The notes below the pieces were generated by a model. It searched no databases, was not told the DNA's origin, and saw only the letters and a list, made by a program, of their open reading frames with translations. Shown one piece after another: positions 1 through 8,064 of a stretch of 30,447 nucleotides of DNA. Every line of letters begins with the position of its first letter. The first letter of the stretch is position 1. Position numbers and translations under genes: made by a program. This DNA is from UPXZ01 sp964634605 (GTDB lineage: Bacteria; Bacteroidota; Bacteroidia; Bacteroidales; Paludibacteraceae): assembly GCA_964634605.1 (NCBI GenBank), contig CAZWLJ010000039.1, forward strand, positions 1 to 30,447, in the 5' to 3' direction.

Positions 1-70
1 TAACTTGATAAACTTTCTAACTTGATAAACTTTCTAACTTGATAAACTTTCTAACCTGATAAACTTATAA
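1..70. repeat. 17-bp tandem array
   Basis: A 17-bp unit (TAACTTGATAAACTTTC) is repeated at positions 1, 18, 35 and, less exactly, 52. The array runs off the window edge and stops just before the start codon at 78. Read on the other strand it gives AGAAAGTTTATCAAGTT, the same vocabulary as the array at 30.2 kb. No gene lies in it. Confidence 0.9.
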
Positions 71-77
71 TAAATAT

Positions 78-1154
78 ATGTCGGTATCTGTAGTAATACT
101 TAACTGGAACGGTAAAAAATACCTCGAAGAATTTCTGCCACACCTTTTCACGAGCATCAGCGATATGCCTGAAGCCGAAATTGTAGTGGCTGATAATGCT
201 TCCACTGACGATTCGGTTGAATTTCTTGCGAAAAATTACCCGCATCTGAAAACGGAAGTTTTTGATCAAAATTACGGTTTTGCCGGAGGATACAACAGGG
301 CGCTGGAAAAAATCAAAAGCGAATACTACGTGTTGCTCAACTCCGATGTGGAAGTTACGGCAGACTGGCTGAAGATTTTGTACAATTACATGCAAAGCAA
401 CCCGGGGGTGGCTGCCTGCCAGCCGAAGATTCTTTCGTATCACCGGCGCAATTACTTCGAATATGCGGGTGCTGCCGGAGGATTTATTGACAAATATGGT
501 TACCCGTTCTGCCGCGGACGGATTTTCGGCGTGGTGGAAGAAGATAAAGGCCAGTACGACGATATCCGTGATGTGTTCTGGGCTTCGGGAGCATGCCTGA
601 TGATACGCTCAGCCGATTACTGGAATGCAGGAGCTCTCGATGAGGCATTTTTTGCTCACCAGGAAGAAATTGATTTGTGCTGGAGGCTCAAAAGCAGAGG
701 AAGACGCATCGTGTGCAATCCTGAAAGCGTGGTTTATCACATCGGCGGGGGAACACTCCAACCCGAACATCCGCGAAAAACGTATCTCAATTTCAGGAAT
801 AACCTGCTGATGCTTTATAAAAATCTGCCCCACAAAAGCCTGAAAAAAACATTCAATGTCCGTTTTTACCTTGACAATTTAGCTGCATTCCAAAAACTTA
901 TGCAGGGTAAGATTCAGTACGTGAAAGCCATAACCGATGCCCGTACCGATTTCAGATTGATGCAGGCTGATTTTGCCGGGAAACGAAATGAAAACATCCT
1001 GAAATCAGTACAGTCAACATTTTATGAAATATCTCAGAACAGCCTGCTGTCTGAATTTTACATCAAACGGCACCGTAAATTCAGCGAAATTCCGCGTAAC
1101 GAAGTGATTGTGGAGTTTGATGAACCTGTGAAGCAGGAATCGGATATTTCGTAG
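78..1154 (+). CDS. Family 2 glycosyltransferase
   Basis: Probable GT2 (GT-A fold) glycosyltransferase, transferring a sugar from a nucleotide donor during cell-surface glycan or O-antigen synthesis; donor and acceptor cannot be told. The N-terminus has the GT2 opening VSVVILNWNG, then VVADNASTDDS (about residues 36-46), GFAGGYNRA (67-75) and the metal-binding LNSD (87-90). A late EEIDLCWR block near residue 197 fits the ED/catalytic-base region of rhamnosyltransferase-like (WbbL-type) members. There is no signal peptide or clear membrane segment, so it should act on the cytoplasmic face. Length, 358 residues, is usual for the family. It converges with the FemAB-type gene 13 bp downstream. No ribosome binding site is evident; the start follows an A/T-rich leader and a tandem array. 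Confidence 0.9.
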   Translation: MSVSVVILNWNGKKYLEEFLPHLFTSISDMPEAEIVVADNASTDDSVEFLAKNYPHLKTEVFDQNYGFAGGYNRALEKIKSEYYVLLNSDVEVTADWLKILYNYMQSNPGVAACQPKILSYHRRNYFEYAGAAGGFIDKYGYPFCRGRIFGVVEEDKGQYDDIRDVFWASGACLMIRSADYWNAGALDEAFFAHQEEIDLCWRLKSRGRRIVCNPESVVYHIGGGTLQPEHPRKTYLNFRNNLLMLYKNLPHKSLKKTFNVRFYLDNLAAFQKLMQGKIQYVKAITDARTDFRLMQADFAGKRNENILKSVQSTFYEISQNSLLSEFYIKRHRKFSEIPRNEVIVEFDEPVKQESDIS

Positions 1155-1167
1155 CGTTCGGAATGCA

Positions 1168-2298
1168 TCACTGGATGTGATATCCCTGGCTGCTTAGTTC
1201 GGTAGCTTTAAAAATATTGTATTTTTCCATGTTCAGCGGGTAATCCCAGCATCCGAGACTATGAAAAATTTCTCCTCCGAAACCGGTTTTGAAACGATAT
1301 AAACCATACATCGGATGGCTTTTGTCGGGACCCGGTGAAACTCCGAACATATCGTATTCCGTACATCCTTTCATCTTCGAGATTCTAATCGCTTCCCACT
1401 GCAAAGCGTATGTAGCCATCAGATTGCGGTGCTCTGCAGATGAGGCGCCGTAAAGATAGGTTCCCCTGTTGCCGCTGATAATCAGAAACATGGCTGCCAA
1501 TGGCTTGTTGTTGTGTTCCGCCACAAGCAGTTTCACTTCGGCAGGCGATTTCGAATCGGATATTTTTGTCGTAAGTACAGCCCGGAAATACCTGATATCA
1601 TTCAGAAAGATATTGTTTCTGCTGGCAGTTTGCTTGTAGAGATCATACCACACATCTATCTGGTCAATGTCTGATTTCCTTACAGTCACCCCCTTGCGCA
1701 GCGCCAGCCCAATGTTGTACCTGGTTTTCGGTTTCATGGATGCAAGTATTTCATCCTCTTCTCTGCGGAGGTTGAGATATACCGTGTTGGACGGCAGGAT
1801 GTTGTAACTTGCTTTCCGGAAATTCCAGTTCTGCGTGTTAAAGTTGAATCTCAGTTCCTGTGCCGAAGTTACAGGTTCGCCCATCCAGTTACCGTTTTCA
1901 TCAAAATGATCCCTGTCTTTGGCCCAATACGACTGCCAGCAAAGGTCGTAGCGTATCATTATGCATTTTTTTGGCAGATAAGAGCGGATACTTTCCGATA
2001 ATTCTTCGAGAAACATACCCTGAAATTCTTCGGCAGGTTCCAGCTCGGGACCATAAGGCACGTATGCAACCGAATGTTCCCGGTCAATTTTCTTAACAAT
2101 GACCAGTAAATCCGAAACAATGATATTATCCTGCCGGCCCGAAGATGTATGATAAATAAAGGATTCTTTTGATCTGAAACTGATTGCGATAGTGGCGGCA
2201 CCCAGTTTCTTTTTCACAACCGACCAGAAAGCCGTCTGTTGTACGATAGGTGTTGAGTTCAACTCACTGATGTCCTTGGTCTGAATGTTGGTAAGCAT
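1168..2298 (-). CDS. FemAB-like peptidoglycan/GNAT-fold acyltransferase
   Basis: A 376-residue FemAB/FemX-like protein of the GNAT superfamily. Known relatives add amino acids from aminoacyl-tRNA to lipid II, or acylate other envelope molecules. The visible signature is the second GNAT lobe: KPKTRYNIGLALRKGV near residue 190 (the RYNI..A.RKGV motif of FemAB proteins), LLVAEHNNKPLAAMFLI, then YLYGASS...LMATYALQWEAI and a YDMFGVSPG...HPMYGLYRFKTGFGG block at the C-terminus. There is no signal peptide, consistent with a cytoplasmic enzyme. A TAnnTTTG box lies 33 bp upstream of the start. Bacteroidota normally have directly cross-linked peptidoglycan, so the substrate may not be an interpeptide bridge. 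Confidence 0.85.
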   Translation of the reverse strand: MLTNIQTKDISELNSTPIVQQTAFWSVVKKKLGAATIAISFRSKESFIYHTSSGRQDNIIVSDLLVIVKKIDREHSVAYVPYGPELEPAEEFQGMFLEELSESIRSYLPKKCIMIRYDLCWQSYWAKDRDHFDENGNWMGEPVTSAQELRFNFNTQNWNFRKASYNILPSNTVYLNLRREEDEILASMKPKTRYNIGLALRKGVTVRKSDIDQIDVWYDLYKQTASRNNIFLNDIRYFRAVLTTKISDSKSPAEVKLLVAEHNNKPLAAMFLIISGNRGTYLYGASSAEHRNLMATYALQWEAIRISKMKGCTEYDMFGVSPGPDKSHPMYGLYRFKTGFGGEIFHSLGCWDYPLNMEKYNIFKATELSSQGYHIQ

Positions 2299-2331
2299 GA
2301 TTTCAGGTCAGTATGTAAATTATATCCGGTG

Positions 2332-2339
2332 CAAAGGTA
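2332..2339 (-). promoter_or_regulatory. -7 box for the FemAB-like gene
   Basis: On the minus strand this reads TACCTTTG, matching the Bacteroidota -7 consensus TAnnTTTG. It lies 33 bp upstream of the start codon. No convincing -33 TTTG was found at the right distance. Confidence 0.55.
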
Positions 2340-2437
2340 AGGACAAACCATGAAGAATAAAAATATTTTTCAGGCTTAAAAAAAATAAAAGATTTGTTTC
2401 ATAAGGTTTTACCTGCTTTATATTCGGAAAAAAGCAT

Positions 2438-2445
2438 TAAGTTTG
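2438..2445 (+). promoter_or_regulatory. -7 box for the DUF5686 gene
   Basis: TAAGTTTG matches TAnnTTTG, 22 bp upstream of the start codon at 2468. The implied untranslated leader is very short and lacks a Shine-Dalgarno sequence. Confidence 0.5.
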
Positions 2446-2467
2446 TATTCTGTATTCTGTAATTTCT

Positions 2468-4594
2468 ATGCGCTTCAAACACTTCATAACATTCATTTAC
2501 GTGGTATTTTCGTCGGCGATACTGGCTGCTGACAATCTCCCTGTTGACAGTATTATGATGCACGTGAAAAAAGCGGCAGCGACCTACAGTGGTGTTACCG
2601 TATCGTACGAAGCCACCGTGTACATGCGTACCCTTGTGGAAACAAGAAAGAAAAATTTCCTGTATCAGTACACCCACATGATACCAAACTTTGTACTTCA
2701 CGACCGCAAAAACGATGAAGCAATTATCGAATCGGTAAGCAAACTCACATTCAGGACTCCGAATAATTACTCGCAGGATATCAACTATGTGACAGGCACT
2801 CTGACCAAAAAAAGCGATATTGCCATGCTGCCTTTCCGGTTCATCAGTATGGATGTGTACGACGAAAGTGCCCACGGTGAAATATTTTTCCTGCCGCTCC
2901 GTGAGAAATCGTCCAGGTATTATACCTATTCGGTAGCTTATGTCGAAAATCAGGCAAACCGGAAGATATATTCTATCAACTACACTCCCGTGTATAAAAA
3001 TCCTCAGCTTATCAGCGGATACTTCCTGGTCGAAGACAATACCTGGCGGGTACTTGGTATTTACGGACAGGGTAACGACCTGTTTGTTGATTTCACTTTT
3101 GATATTCAGATGGGCGAAAAACTTGCCAATCAGTTTCTTCCCGTGAAGTTTAATATTGTGGAAGAGTATAGCTACCTGGGCAATGTGGTTTACAACGAGT
3201 ATCAGGCCGATCTGGATTATCAGCATATCGAATTCAAAACGGTGGAAACAAGAAAAAATAACTATAATCTGGGCAACAGTTACCGGGTACGTATGGATTC
3301 GGTGCCATTAAACAATGATACGTTGTTTTGGGAAAAGATTCGTACTTCACCTCTGAATGACCACGAGGCAGAAATGGTCAGAAATCATAATGAGATAACT
3401 AAAAAAAACAGGGAAGTACAACTGGCAAATGACTCGTTGCGGCAGCAGAAAGACGCCGCACTAAGGCTGATGAAAAATATGGCAATCAACACCAAATACC
3501 GGTTCAAATCGGGTGATATACGGTTCAGCGGATTGCTTAATCCGTCGATGATAGGCTATTCCACCATCGACGGTTTCTCTTACGGACAAAAAATGGCCCT
3601 TGCAATTAACCTGCCGCGCGAACAGCGAATCAATGTTAATCTCTTTGGCGGATACGTTTTCGGGAAAAAACAACTCAGATACGGATTAAAAAGTGTATGG
3701 AACTACGAACCAACGAAACTGGGTTATCTGTCTTTTTCGGCAGGCAGAGGAAATCCGGCTTACAGTTCGCGTTTCCTGGGTTTGATGAAAGACAGTTTGC
3801 TTAATTACAGCGAATTGAATCTGGCTTATTATATTGACCATTATTTCAAATTGTACAACAGCATTGAAATACGAAACGGATTGCAGCTCGGATTGGGAAT
3901 TGATTATCATATTCGTCAGCCGAATAAAAACAGCCAGGTCAATCCTGTGTATCGGGGTACAAACCAGATACTTACCACTCAATACAACTTTGTGCCGATG
4001 ATAAGCGTCACCTGGACACCGGAACAATATTACGTGATAGACCGTAATCAGAAAGTGTATGTACGCTCGGATTATCCCACGTTCAAAATTGAATACGCGC
4101 AGAGTATCAAAGGCATTCTGGGTGGGAAATCATCTTACAACAGGGTCGAAATTGATGTGAATCAGCGAATCAGATTCGGCCTGATGAATAGCCTTAACTA
4201 TCACGCCGGAATCGGAGTTTTCAGCCGTCAGAAGAATGAGTACTTCAACGATTTTACCTATTTTGCCAAGTCATATTTCCCCGAAACCTGGGGCGACGGG
4301 ATAGGAGGCGGTTTCAGTGTGCTGAGGTATCGTTACTACAACTCAACGGATAAATACGCGCAGGCTCACCTCATGTACGAAACTTCAAATTTCCTGATTA
4401 CCCGTCTGAAAAACCTTTCGAGCGGTGTTGCACGTGAAAGGCTGTATTTGAGCCAGCTTTACACTCCATTCATGAAATCATATACCGAACTGGGTTACGG
4501 CATAGGCAACCGTTTTCTGAATGCGGCTATATTCGTGGGTTTCCACCAGCTGAAATACGAAAATATCTCGGCTAAAGTTTCGTTCCTGTTATAA
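2468..4594 (+). CDS. DUF5686-family outer-membrane protein
   Basis: Secreted or outer-membrane protein of 708 residues that I assign to DUF5686, a Bacteroidota family of unknown function. Residues 1-20 form a signal peptide (MRFKHFITFIYVVFSSAILA). The N-terminal half is mixed beta structure. A charged helical stretch around residues 300-340 precedes a C-terminal half of alternating aromatic/polar beta strands (YGLKSVWNYEP, LSFSAGRGNP, YYIDHYFKLYNSIEIRNG) ending in a hydrophobic residue, as expected of a beta-barrel. Many DUF5686 proteins start with a carboxypeptidase-regulatory-like domain. Here the conserved part seems to begin soon after the signal peptide, so that domain is missing. It is a single-gene unit facing the lipoprotein gene. 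Confidence 0.75.
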   Translation: MRFKHFITFIYVVFSSAILAADNLPVDSIMMHVKKAAATYSGVTVSYEATVYMRTLVETRKKNFLYQYTHMIPNFVLHDRKNDEAIIESVSKLTFRTPNNYSQDINYVTGTLTKKSDIAMLPFRFISMDVYDESAHGEIFFLPLREKSSRYYTYSVAYVENQANRKIYSINYTPVYKNPQLISGYFLVEDNTWRVLGIYGQGNDLFVDFTFDIQMGEKLANQFLPVKFNIVEEYSYLGNVVYNEYQADLDYQHIEFKTVETRKNNYNLGNSYRVRMDSVPLNNDTLFWEKIRTSPLNDHEAEMVRNHNEITKKNREVQLANDSLRQQKDAALRLMKNMAINTKYRFKSGDIRFSGLLNPSMIGYSTIDGFSYGQKMALAINLPREQRINVNLFGGYVFGKKQLRYGLKSVWNYEPTKLGYLSFSAGRGNPAYSSRFLGLMKDSLLNYSELNLAYYIDHYFKLYNSIEIRNGLQLGLGIDYHIRQPNKNSQVNPVYRGTNQILTTQYNFVPMISVTWTPEQYYVIDRNQKVYVRSDYPTFKIEYAQSIKGILGGKSSYNRVEIDVNQRIRFGLMNSLNYHAGIGVFSRQKNEYFNDFTYFAKSYFPETWGDGIGGGFSVLRYRYYNSTDKYAQAHLMYETSNFLITRLKNLSSGVARERLYLSQLYTPFMKSYTELGYGIGNRFLNAAIFVGFHQLKYENISAKVSFLL

Positions 4595-4629
4595 AAAAAA
4601 CACAGAGCTGAAGATTTTCCGGCTCTGTG
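4592..4629 (-). terminator. Terminator of the lipoprotein gene
   Basis: CACAGAGC (4601-4608) pairs perfectly with GCTCTGTG (4622-4629), and two more pairs are possible inside. On the minus strand the stem is followed by a run of T encoded by the A tract at 4592-4600, so it should stop minus-strand transcription. The A tract overlaps the end of the DUF5686 gene. On the plus strand the stem has no T run, so it is weaker that way. Confidence 0.75.
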
Positions 4630-4652
4630 AATCTGAATGGGTTTAATTTATT

Positions 4653-5600
4653 TTATCCGGGTAACATCACCTTCTTACCGTTTTTCCAGTAACAGGCTTT
4701 ATATTCGGCATCGAATCTGCCTGTGGCTCCGCCAACGTAAATGTCGGTTCCGTCAATAAAAATAGACCAGGCAACGGCGTTATCTTCCAGTACGGTAAGG
4801 ATTCCGTTTTTCCAGTAACAGGCCGTGTGTGCTGTGCTGGTGGAATTGGATTTGTTGTAAAAACCAACGGCATAAACATCGTTACCTGCTGTCAGAATCT
4901 GATTTACTTCTCCGTAATTGTCATTCAGACGTACGATGTTTTTGTTTTTCCAGTACATCGGGTAATTCATCAGCCCGCCTGTAAACACGTCGTTACCTGC
5001 CTGGTGCACGCAACTTACGCCATTGAAGTAAGTATAGTCATCCGGCATGGGCAGATGAGTGATTTTTCCGGTTTTATTTATGTAAAAAGCTCTCTCGGGC
5101 AGCAGATAAGTACCTGTGACATCTGTCTGGAATCTTCCCGTGAATCCGGCAAAAACTTCACCATCGGCAGCATCTGCGGAGTGGATAGTTCCGAATGCCA
5201 GCGTGTCGATGGCAAACCGTTCACCGTCTTTGAAGTAAATCAGCTGGTTACCCGGATCGTGTGAATAAATACGTGGAAACTTGTACTCAACGATTGTTCC
5301 GTCTTTTTTTCTGAAAATGGTAGATGCAAGGTAATACTTATCGATGGAAGTACGGAAATGAGTGCCTGGCGGCATAAATTCCTTTAATCCGTCGGCGTCA
5401 GTTTTCGTGCTGTCGATCCAGTATTCGGTTTTAATATCATAGTTCTCGTTTACCAGTGACGACATTCCCACTTTCCCGTCGTGTACAATGATGGAAAGTA
5501 CGGTACTCATTCTGAATTTTTCCGTTTGAAATTCTTCTTCCCTGCTGCAACCGGCAAATAATATCGCGGTTAGCAATAGTAAAGTGGTTGTTTTTTTCAT
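4653..5600 (-). CDS. Lipoprotein with repeated YWKNG motifs
   Basis: Predicted lipoprotein of about 315 residues. The start at 5600 is preferred over an in-frame Met at 5627, because it places a standard lipoprotein signal (MKKTTTLLLLTAILFAGC) at the very N-terminus; the lipid-modified Cys would be residue 18. The C-terminal half has at least three repeats built around YWKN(G/K) followed by a short strand and a GNDVYAVG or GTDIYVGG segment (YWKNKNIVRL, CYWKNGILTVL, CYWKNGKKVML). This suggests a small beta-propeller-like fold. I do not recognise a function. Export to the periplasm or cell surface is likely. It is monocistronic, with its own terminator at 4592-4629. Confidence 0.75.
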   Translation of the reverse strand: MKKTTTLLLLTAILFAGCSREEEFQTEKFRMSTVLSIIVHDGKVGMSSLVNENYDIKTEYWIDSTKTDADGLKEFMPPGTHFRTSIDKYYLASTIFRKKDGTIVEYKFPRIYSHDPGNQLIYFKDGERFAIDTLAFGTIHSADAADGEVFAGFTGRFQTDVTGTYLLPERAFYINKTGKITHLPMPDDYTYFNGVSCVHQAGNDVFTGGLMNYPMYWKNKNIVRLNDNYGEVNQILTAGNDVYAVGFYNKSNSTSTAHTACYWKNGILTVLEDNAVAWSIFIDGTDIYVGGATGRFDAEYKACYWKNGKKVMLPG

Positions 5601-5731
5601 ACTTAATATTTTTTTTGAATGTTTCATCCGTCTTTTGTTTTATTATATGATGGAAAACAGCATCAAAACGTTGCATTTTACATGGTTAAATAAACTTAAA
5701 CATTTTACAGGATTGATTAATACGGAGAATT

Positions 5732-5768
5732 AAAAAAAATAACAGCCGTTGTTGCTGCGGCTGTTATT
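5732..5768 (-). terminator. Terminator of the flotillin operon
   Basis: An 11-bp perfect stem (AATAACAGCCG at 5738-5748 with CGGCTGTTATT at 5758-5768) closes a 9-nt loop. On the minus strand it is followed by eight T residues. It lies about 30 bp beyond the flotillin stop codon. Confidence 0.85.
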
Positions 5769-5799
5769 GTATCTGAAAAGTTGATTTTTATTTCATTTC

Positions 5800-7260
5800 T
5801 TATTTTTGTTCTTTCTTGTCATCTTCTTTTGTTTCTTCCGGGATTACCGGTTCCGCCTGATCGGTGCCTTTCAGGAAAGCCGGGAGGTTCATTCCGGCGG
5901 ACTGGAACAAATCATCGAGCGGGGGAATGGTTTTCAGCAAACCCGACATGAAGTTGGCAGTGGATGTTTTGCCATTGTTGACATTTCCCGAATCCCAAAC
6001 GGTCACTTTATCTATTTTGAGATTTTTCACGGCATCCACCTGGGTTTTCACCAGGTCAGGCAGTTTTTCGATCATCAGCAACTGGTATGCTTTGTCAGGA
6101 TTGCCTCCGGCTGCTTTCACCACGTCGGCATAACCTTGCGCCTGCTTGGTAAGTATGGCAAATAATCCGCGTGCTTCCGCATCCATTTTTGCAAAGATGG
6201 CATCTGCCTCACCTTTTGCCTGAACCCGGATTTTTTCGGCTTCGGCTTCGGCTTCGATTACTACCTTTTGTTTGGCAATTTCAGCTGGTACAACGATGTT
6301 GGCTGTTTCAGTGGAACGTTCGCGTTCGGCACGGGCATTTTCGGCTACCTGCTGTGCTTTGTATGCTTCTTCAAGTGCTTTTGCTTCCTGGACTTTTTCG
6401 GCAGCAATAGCCAGCCTGGCTGATTCTGCTTCCTTCTCGCGGCGTAAAGCATCCGACTGTGCAATCGTTATTTTAGCTGTATTTTCTCCCTGTACGGCTG
6501 TGGCATTGGCTTCGGATGTTTTTATACGGGTAAGTTTATCAGCTTCAGCCTTTCCTATCATTTCATCTTTCATGGCAGTGGCAATGTTGATTTCACGGTC
6601 TTTGTCGGCCACAGCTTTACCGGTTTCACCAATTTTTTCCTGCTCTGCCACCGAAATTTTGGCCTCGTTTATGGCTTTTGCCGCAGCTTCTTTTCCCAGC
6701 GCTTCGATATAACCCGATTCGTCCTTGATATCGGTTACATTCACGTTTATCAGTTTCAAACCTACCTTCCGGAGTTCATTGTCAACTACTTTTGAAATAG
6801 CTTCGAGAAATTTGTCACGGTCAGAATTGATTTCTTCAATTGTCATGGTTGCAATTACCAGACGCAACTGTCCGAAAAGAATATCTGAAGCCAGTTCTTT
6901 AATCTTGTCGGGAATAAGCCCGAGTAATCTTTCGGCAGCTGTATTCATGGTCTCCGGCTCGGTGGAGATGGCAATTGTAAAGCGTGAGGGCACATCCACA
7001 CGTATGTTCTGACGGCTGAGCGCGTTGGTCAGATTGGCTTCGATGGAGAGCGGTTTCAGATCAAGGAAAGCATAATCCTGAATGACAGGCCAGATGAATG
7101 CACCGCCGCCGTGAATACATTTGGCCGACGAACCGCCGGTACGGCCGTAAACAACAAGAATTTTGTCGGACGGACAACGTTTGAAACGAGAAACCAGGGC
7201 AAGAATAGTTACGAAAATAACCACTGCCAGTACTACGATAAGCAATAAGGGTGATAGCAT
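5800..7260 (-). CDS. Flotillin-family SPFH protein
   Basis: Flotillin-like (FloT/YuaG or YqiK type) membrane scaffold of 486 residues. Residues 2-26 form one hydrophobic anchor (LLLIVVLAVVIFVTILAL). An SPFH/band-7 domain follows to about residue 190 (VVYGRTGG, GGGAFIWPVIQDYAFLDLKPLSIE, DVPSRFTIAIST). Then comes a long Ala/Glu-rich coiled coil to about 360, with EAEAEAEKIRVQAKGEAD near the end. The tail is charged (EETKEDDKKEQK). In other bacteria such proteins oligomerise in membrane microdomains. The gene starts 5 bp after an NfeD-like gene, the conserved partner arrangement, so the two are surely co-transcribed. Confidence 0.93.
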   Translation of the reverse strand: MLSPLLLIVVLAVVIFVTILALVSRFKRCPSDKILVVYGRTGGSSAKCIHGGGAFIWPVIQDYAFLDLKPLSIEANLTNALSRQNIRVDVPSRFTIAISTEPETMNTAAERLLGLIPDKIKELASDILFGQLRLVIATMTIEEINSDRDKFLEAISKVVDNELRKVGLKLINVNVTDIKDESGYIEALGKEAAAKAINEAKISVAEQEKIGETGKAVADKDREINIATAMKDEMIGKAEADKLTRIKTSEANATAVQGENTAKITIAQSDALRREKEAESARLAIAAEKVQEAKALEEAYKAQQVAENARAERERSTETANIVVPAEIAKQKVVIEAEAEAEKIRVQAKGEADAIFAKMDAEARGLFAILTKQAQGYADVVKAAGGNPDKAYQLLMIEKLPDLVKTQVDAVKNLKIDKVTVWDSGNVNNGKTSTANFMSGLLKTIPPLDDLFQSAGMNLPAFLKGTDQAEPVIPEETKEDDKKEQK

Positions 7261-7265
7261 AAGTT

Positions 7266-7835
7266 TTAAATTTTATCTACGATTAATACATTGTTGTTTT
7301 CAATTTTAACCACCTTTACGGTAGAATGCGAGGGGAGAGGTTCGGAAGAATCGGTTATGGCTTCCAGCTCGCGAACCGAACCTTTCACGCTAATCAGAAT
7401 TTTTCCTTTTCCGGAGCGGTTTTGCGGTATGGTAAGGTAAACTTCGGCAGTTTTACCGAGTGTTTCATCTATTCTGAACGAATCGTCTTCGGTCAGTTTC
7501 ATAAGTTGCCTGATGACTATGAAGAATATACCCACGAAGACAATTCCGGAGAGTATTGCCACCAGAAGAAGGATTGTTTTACTCCCGATAATGTTGTAAA
7601 ATGCAATACCTGCCCAGCTGAATCCCAGAAGAAAATTAATCAGGTTGCGAAGCGAGAACAACTGGAACGGGGCATCTGTATCGCTGAAATCACTGTCGAA
7701 ATCGGCAGCAATGCCATCAGAGGTGTTGCCCCCGACGAAAGTCATGATAGCCTGTATGATAAAAATAATACTTACAGGCAATGCGATATACCAAAACGTG
7801 CGCAGTAAAGGCTCTAATGATTGAAGTGTTTCCAT
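7266..7835 (-). CDS. NfeD/YuaF-like membrane protein, flotillin partner
   Basis: Membrane protein of 189 residues. The first half holds hydrophobic segments (IALPVSIIFIIQAIMTF near 17-33, then FLLGFSWAGIAFYNIIG and ILLLVAILSGIVFVGIFFIVI near 70-110). The last 70 residues form a small beta domain (LGKTAEVYLTIPQNRSGKGKILISVKGSVRELEAI...VKVVKIENNNVLIV) typical of the NfeD C-terminal OB fold. NfeD proteins are encoded beside flotillins and are thought to support their assembly. It is the first gene of a two-gene operon with its own promoter at 7855-7888. Confidence 0.88.
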   Translation of the reverse strand: METLQSLEPLLRTFWYIALPVSIIFIIQAIMTFVGGNTSDGIAADFDSDFSDTDAPFQLFSLRNLINFLLGFSWAGIAFYNIIGSKTILLLVAILSGIVFVGIFFIVIRQLMKLTEDDSFRIDETLGKTAEVYLTIPQNRSGKGKILISVKGSVRELEAITDSSEPLPSHSTVKVVKIENNNVLIVDKI

Positions 7836-7854
7836 GGATTAAAAATTTTAACTC

Positions 7855-7888
7855 CAAAGTTATACTAATCTTGTGAAATAACAACAAA
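7855..7888 (-). promoter_or_regulatory. Promoter of the NfeD-flotillin operon
   Basis: On the minus strand a TTTG (7885-7888) is followed after 22 bp by TAACTTTG (7855-7862). This is a good match to the Bacteroidota -33/-7 pattern. The start codon is 20 bp downstream. Confidence 0.7.
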
Positions 7889-8036
7889 GAAAGGAAACAA
7901 ACATGAATAAAATATTTCGATGGTATGACAGAACAGTTGATGAGTTCATCTCATAAATAATTTTTGAGCGTCATTTTTGAATGATTTTCAACCCCAATTT
8001 GATACGTTTCTAACCGGATATTCAGTTTATTCTTTT

Positions 8037-8044
8037 TATATTTG
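8037..8044 (+). promoter_or_regulatory. -7 box for the secreted glycosidase gene
   Basis: TATATTTG matches TAnnTTTG, 20 bp upstream of the start codon. An A-rich leader (AAACAAAGAGAAAA) precedes the ATG, as is usual in Bacteroidota. Confidence 0.6.
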
Positions 8045-8064
8045 TCAATCAAACAAAGAGAAAA

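Noticed and set aside
6171..7012. Long plus-strand ORFs opposite the flotillin gene
   Set aside because: They are antisense shadows of the Ala/Glu-rich coiled coil, whose complement is rich in sense codons. No starts or promoters of their own.
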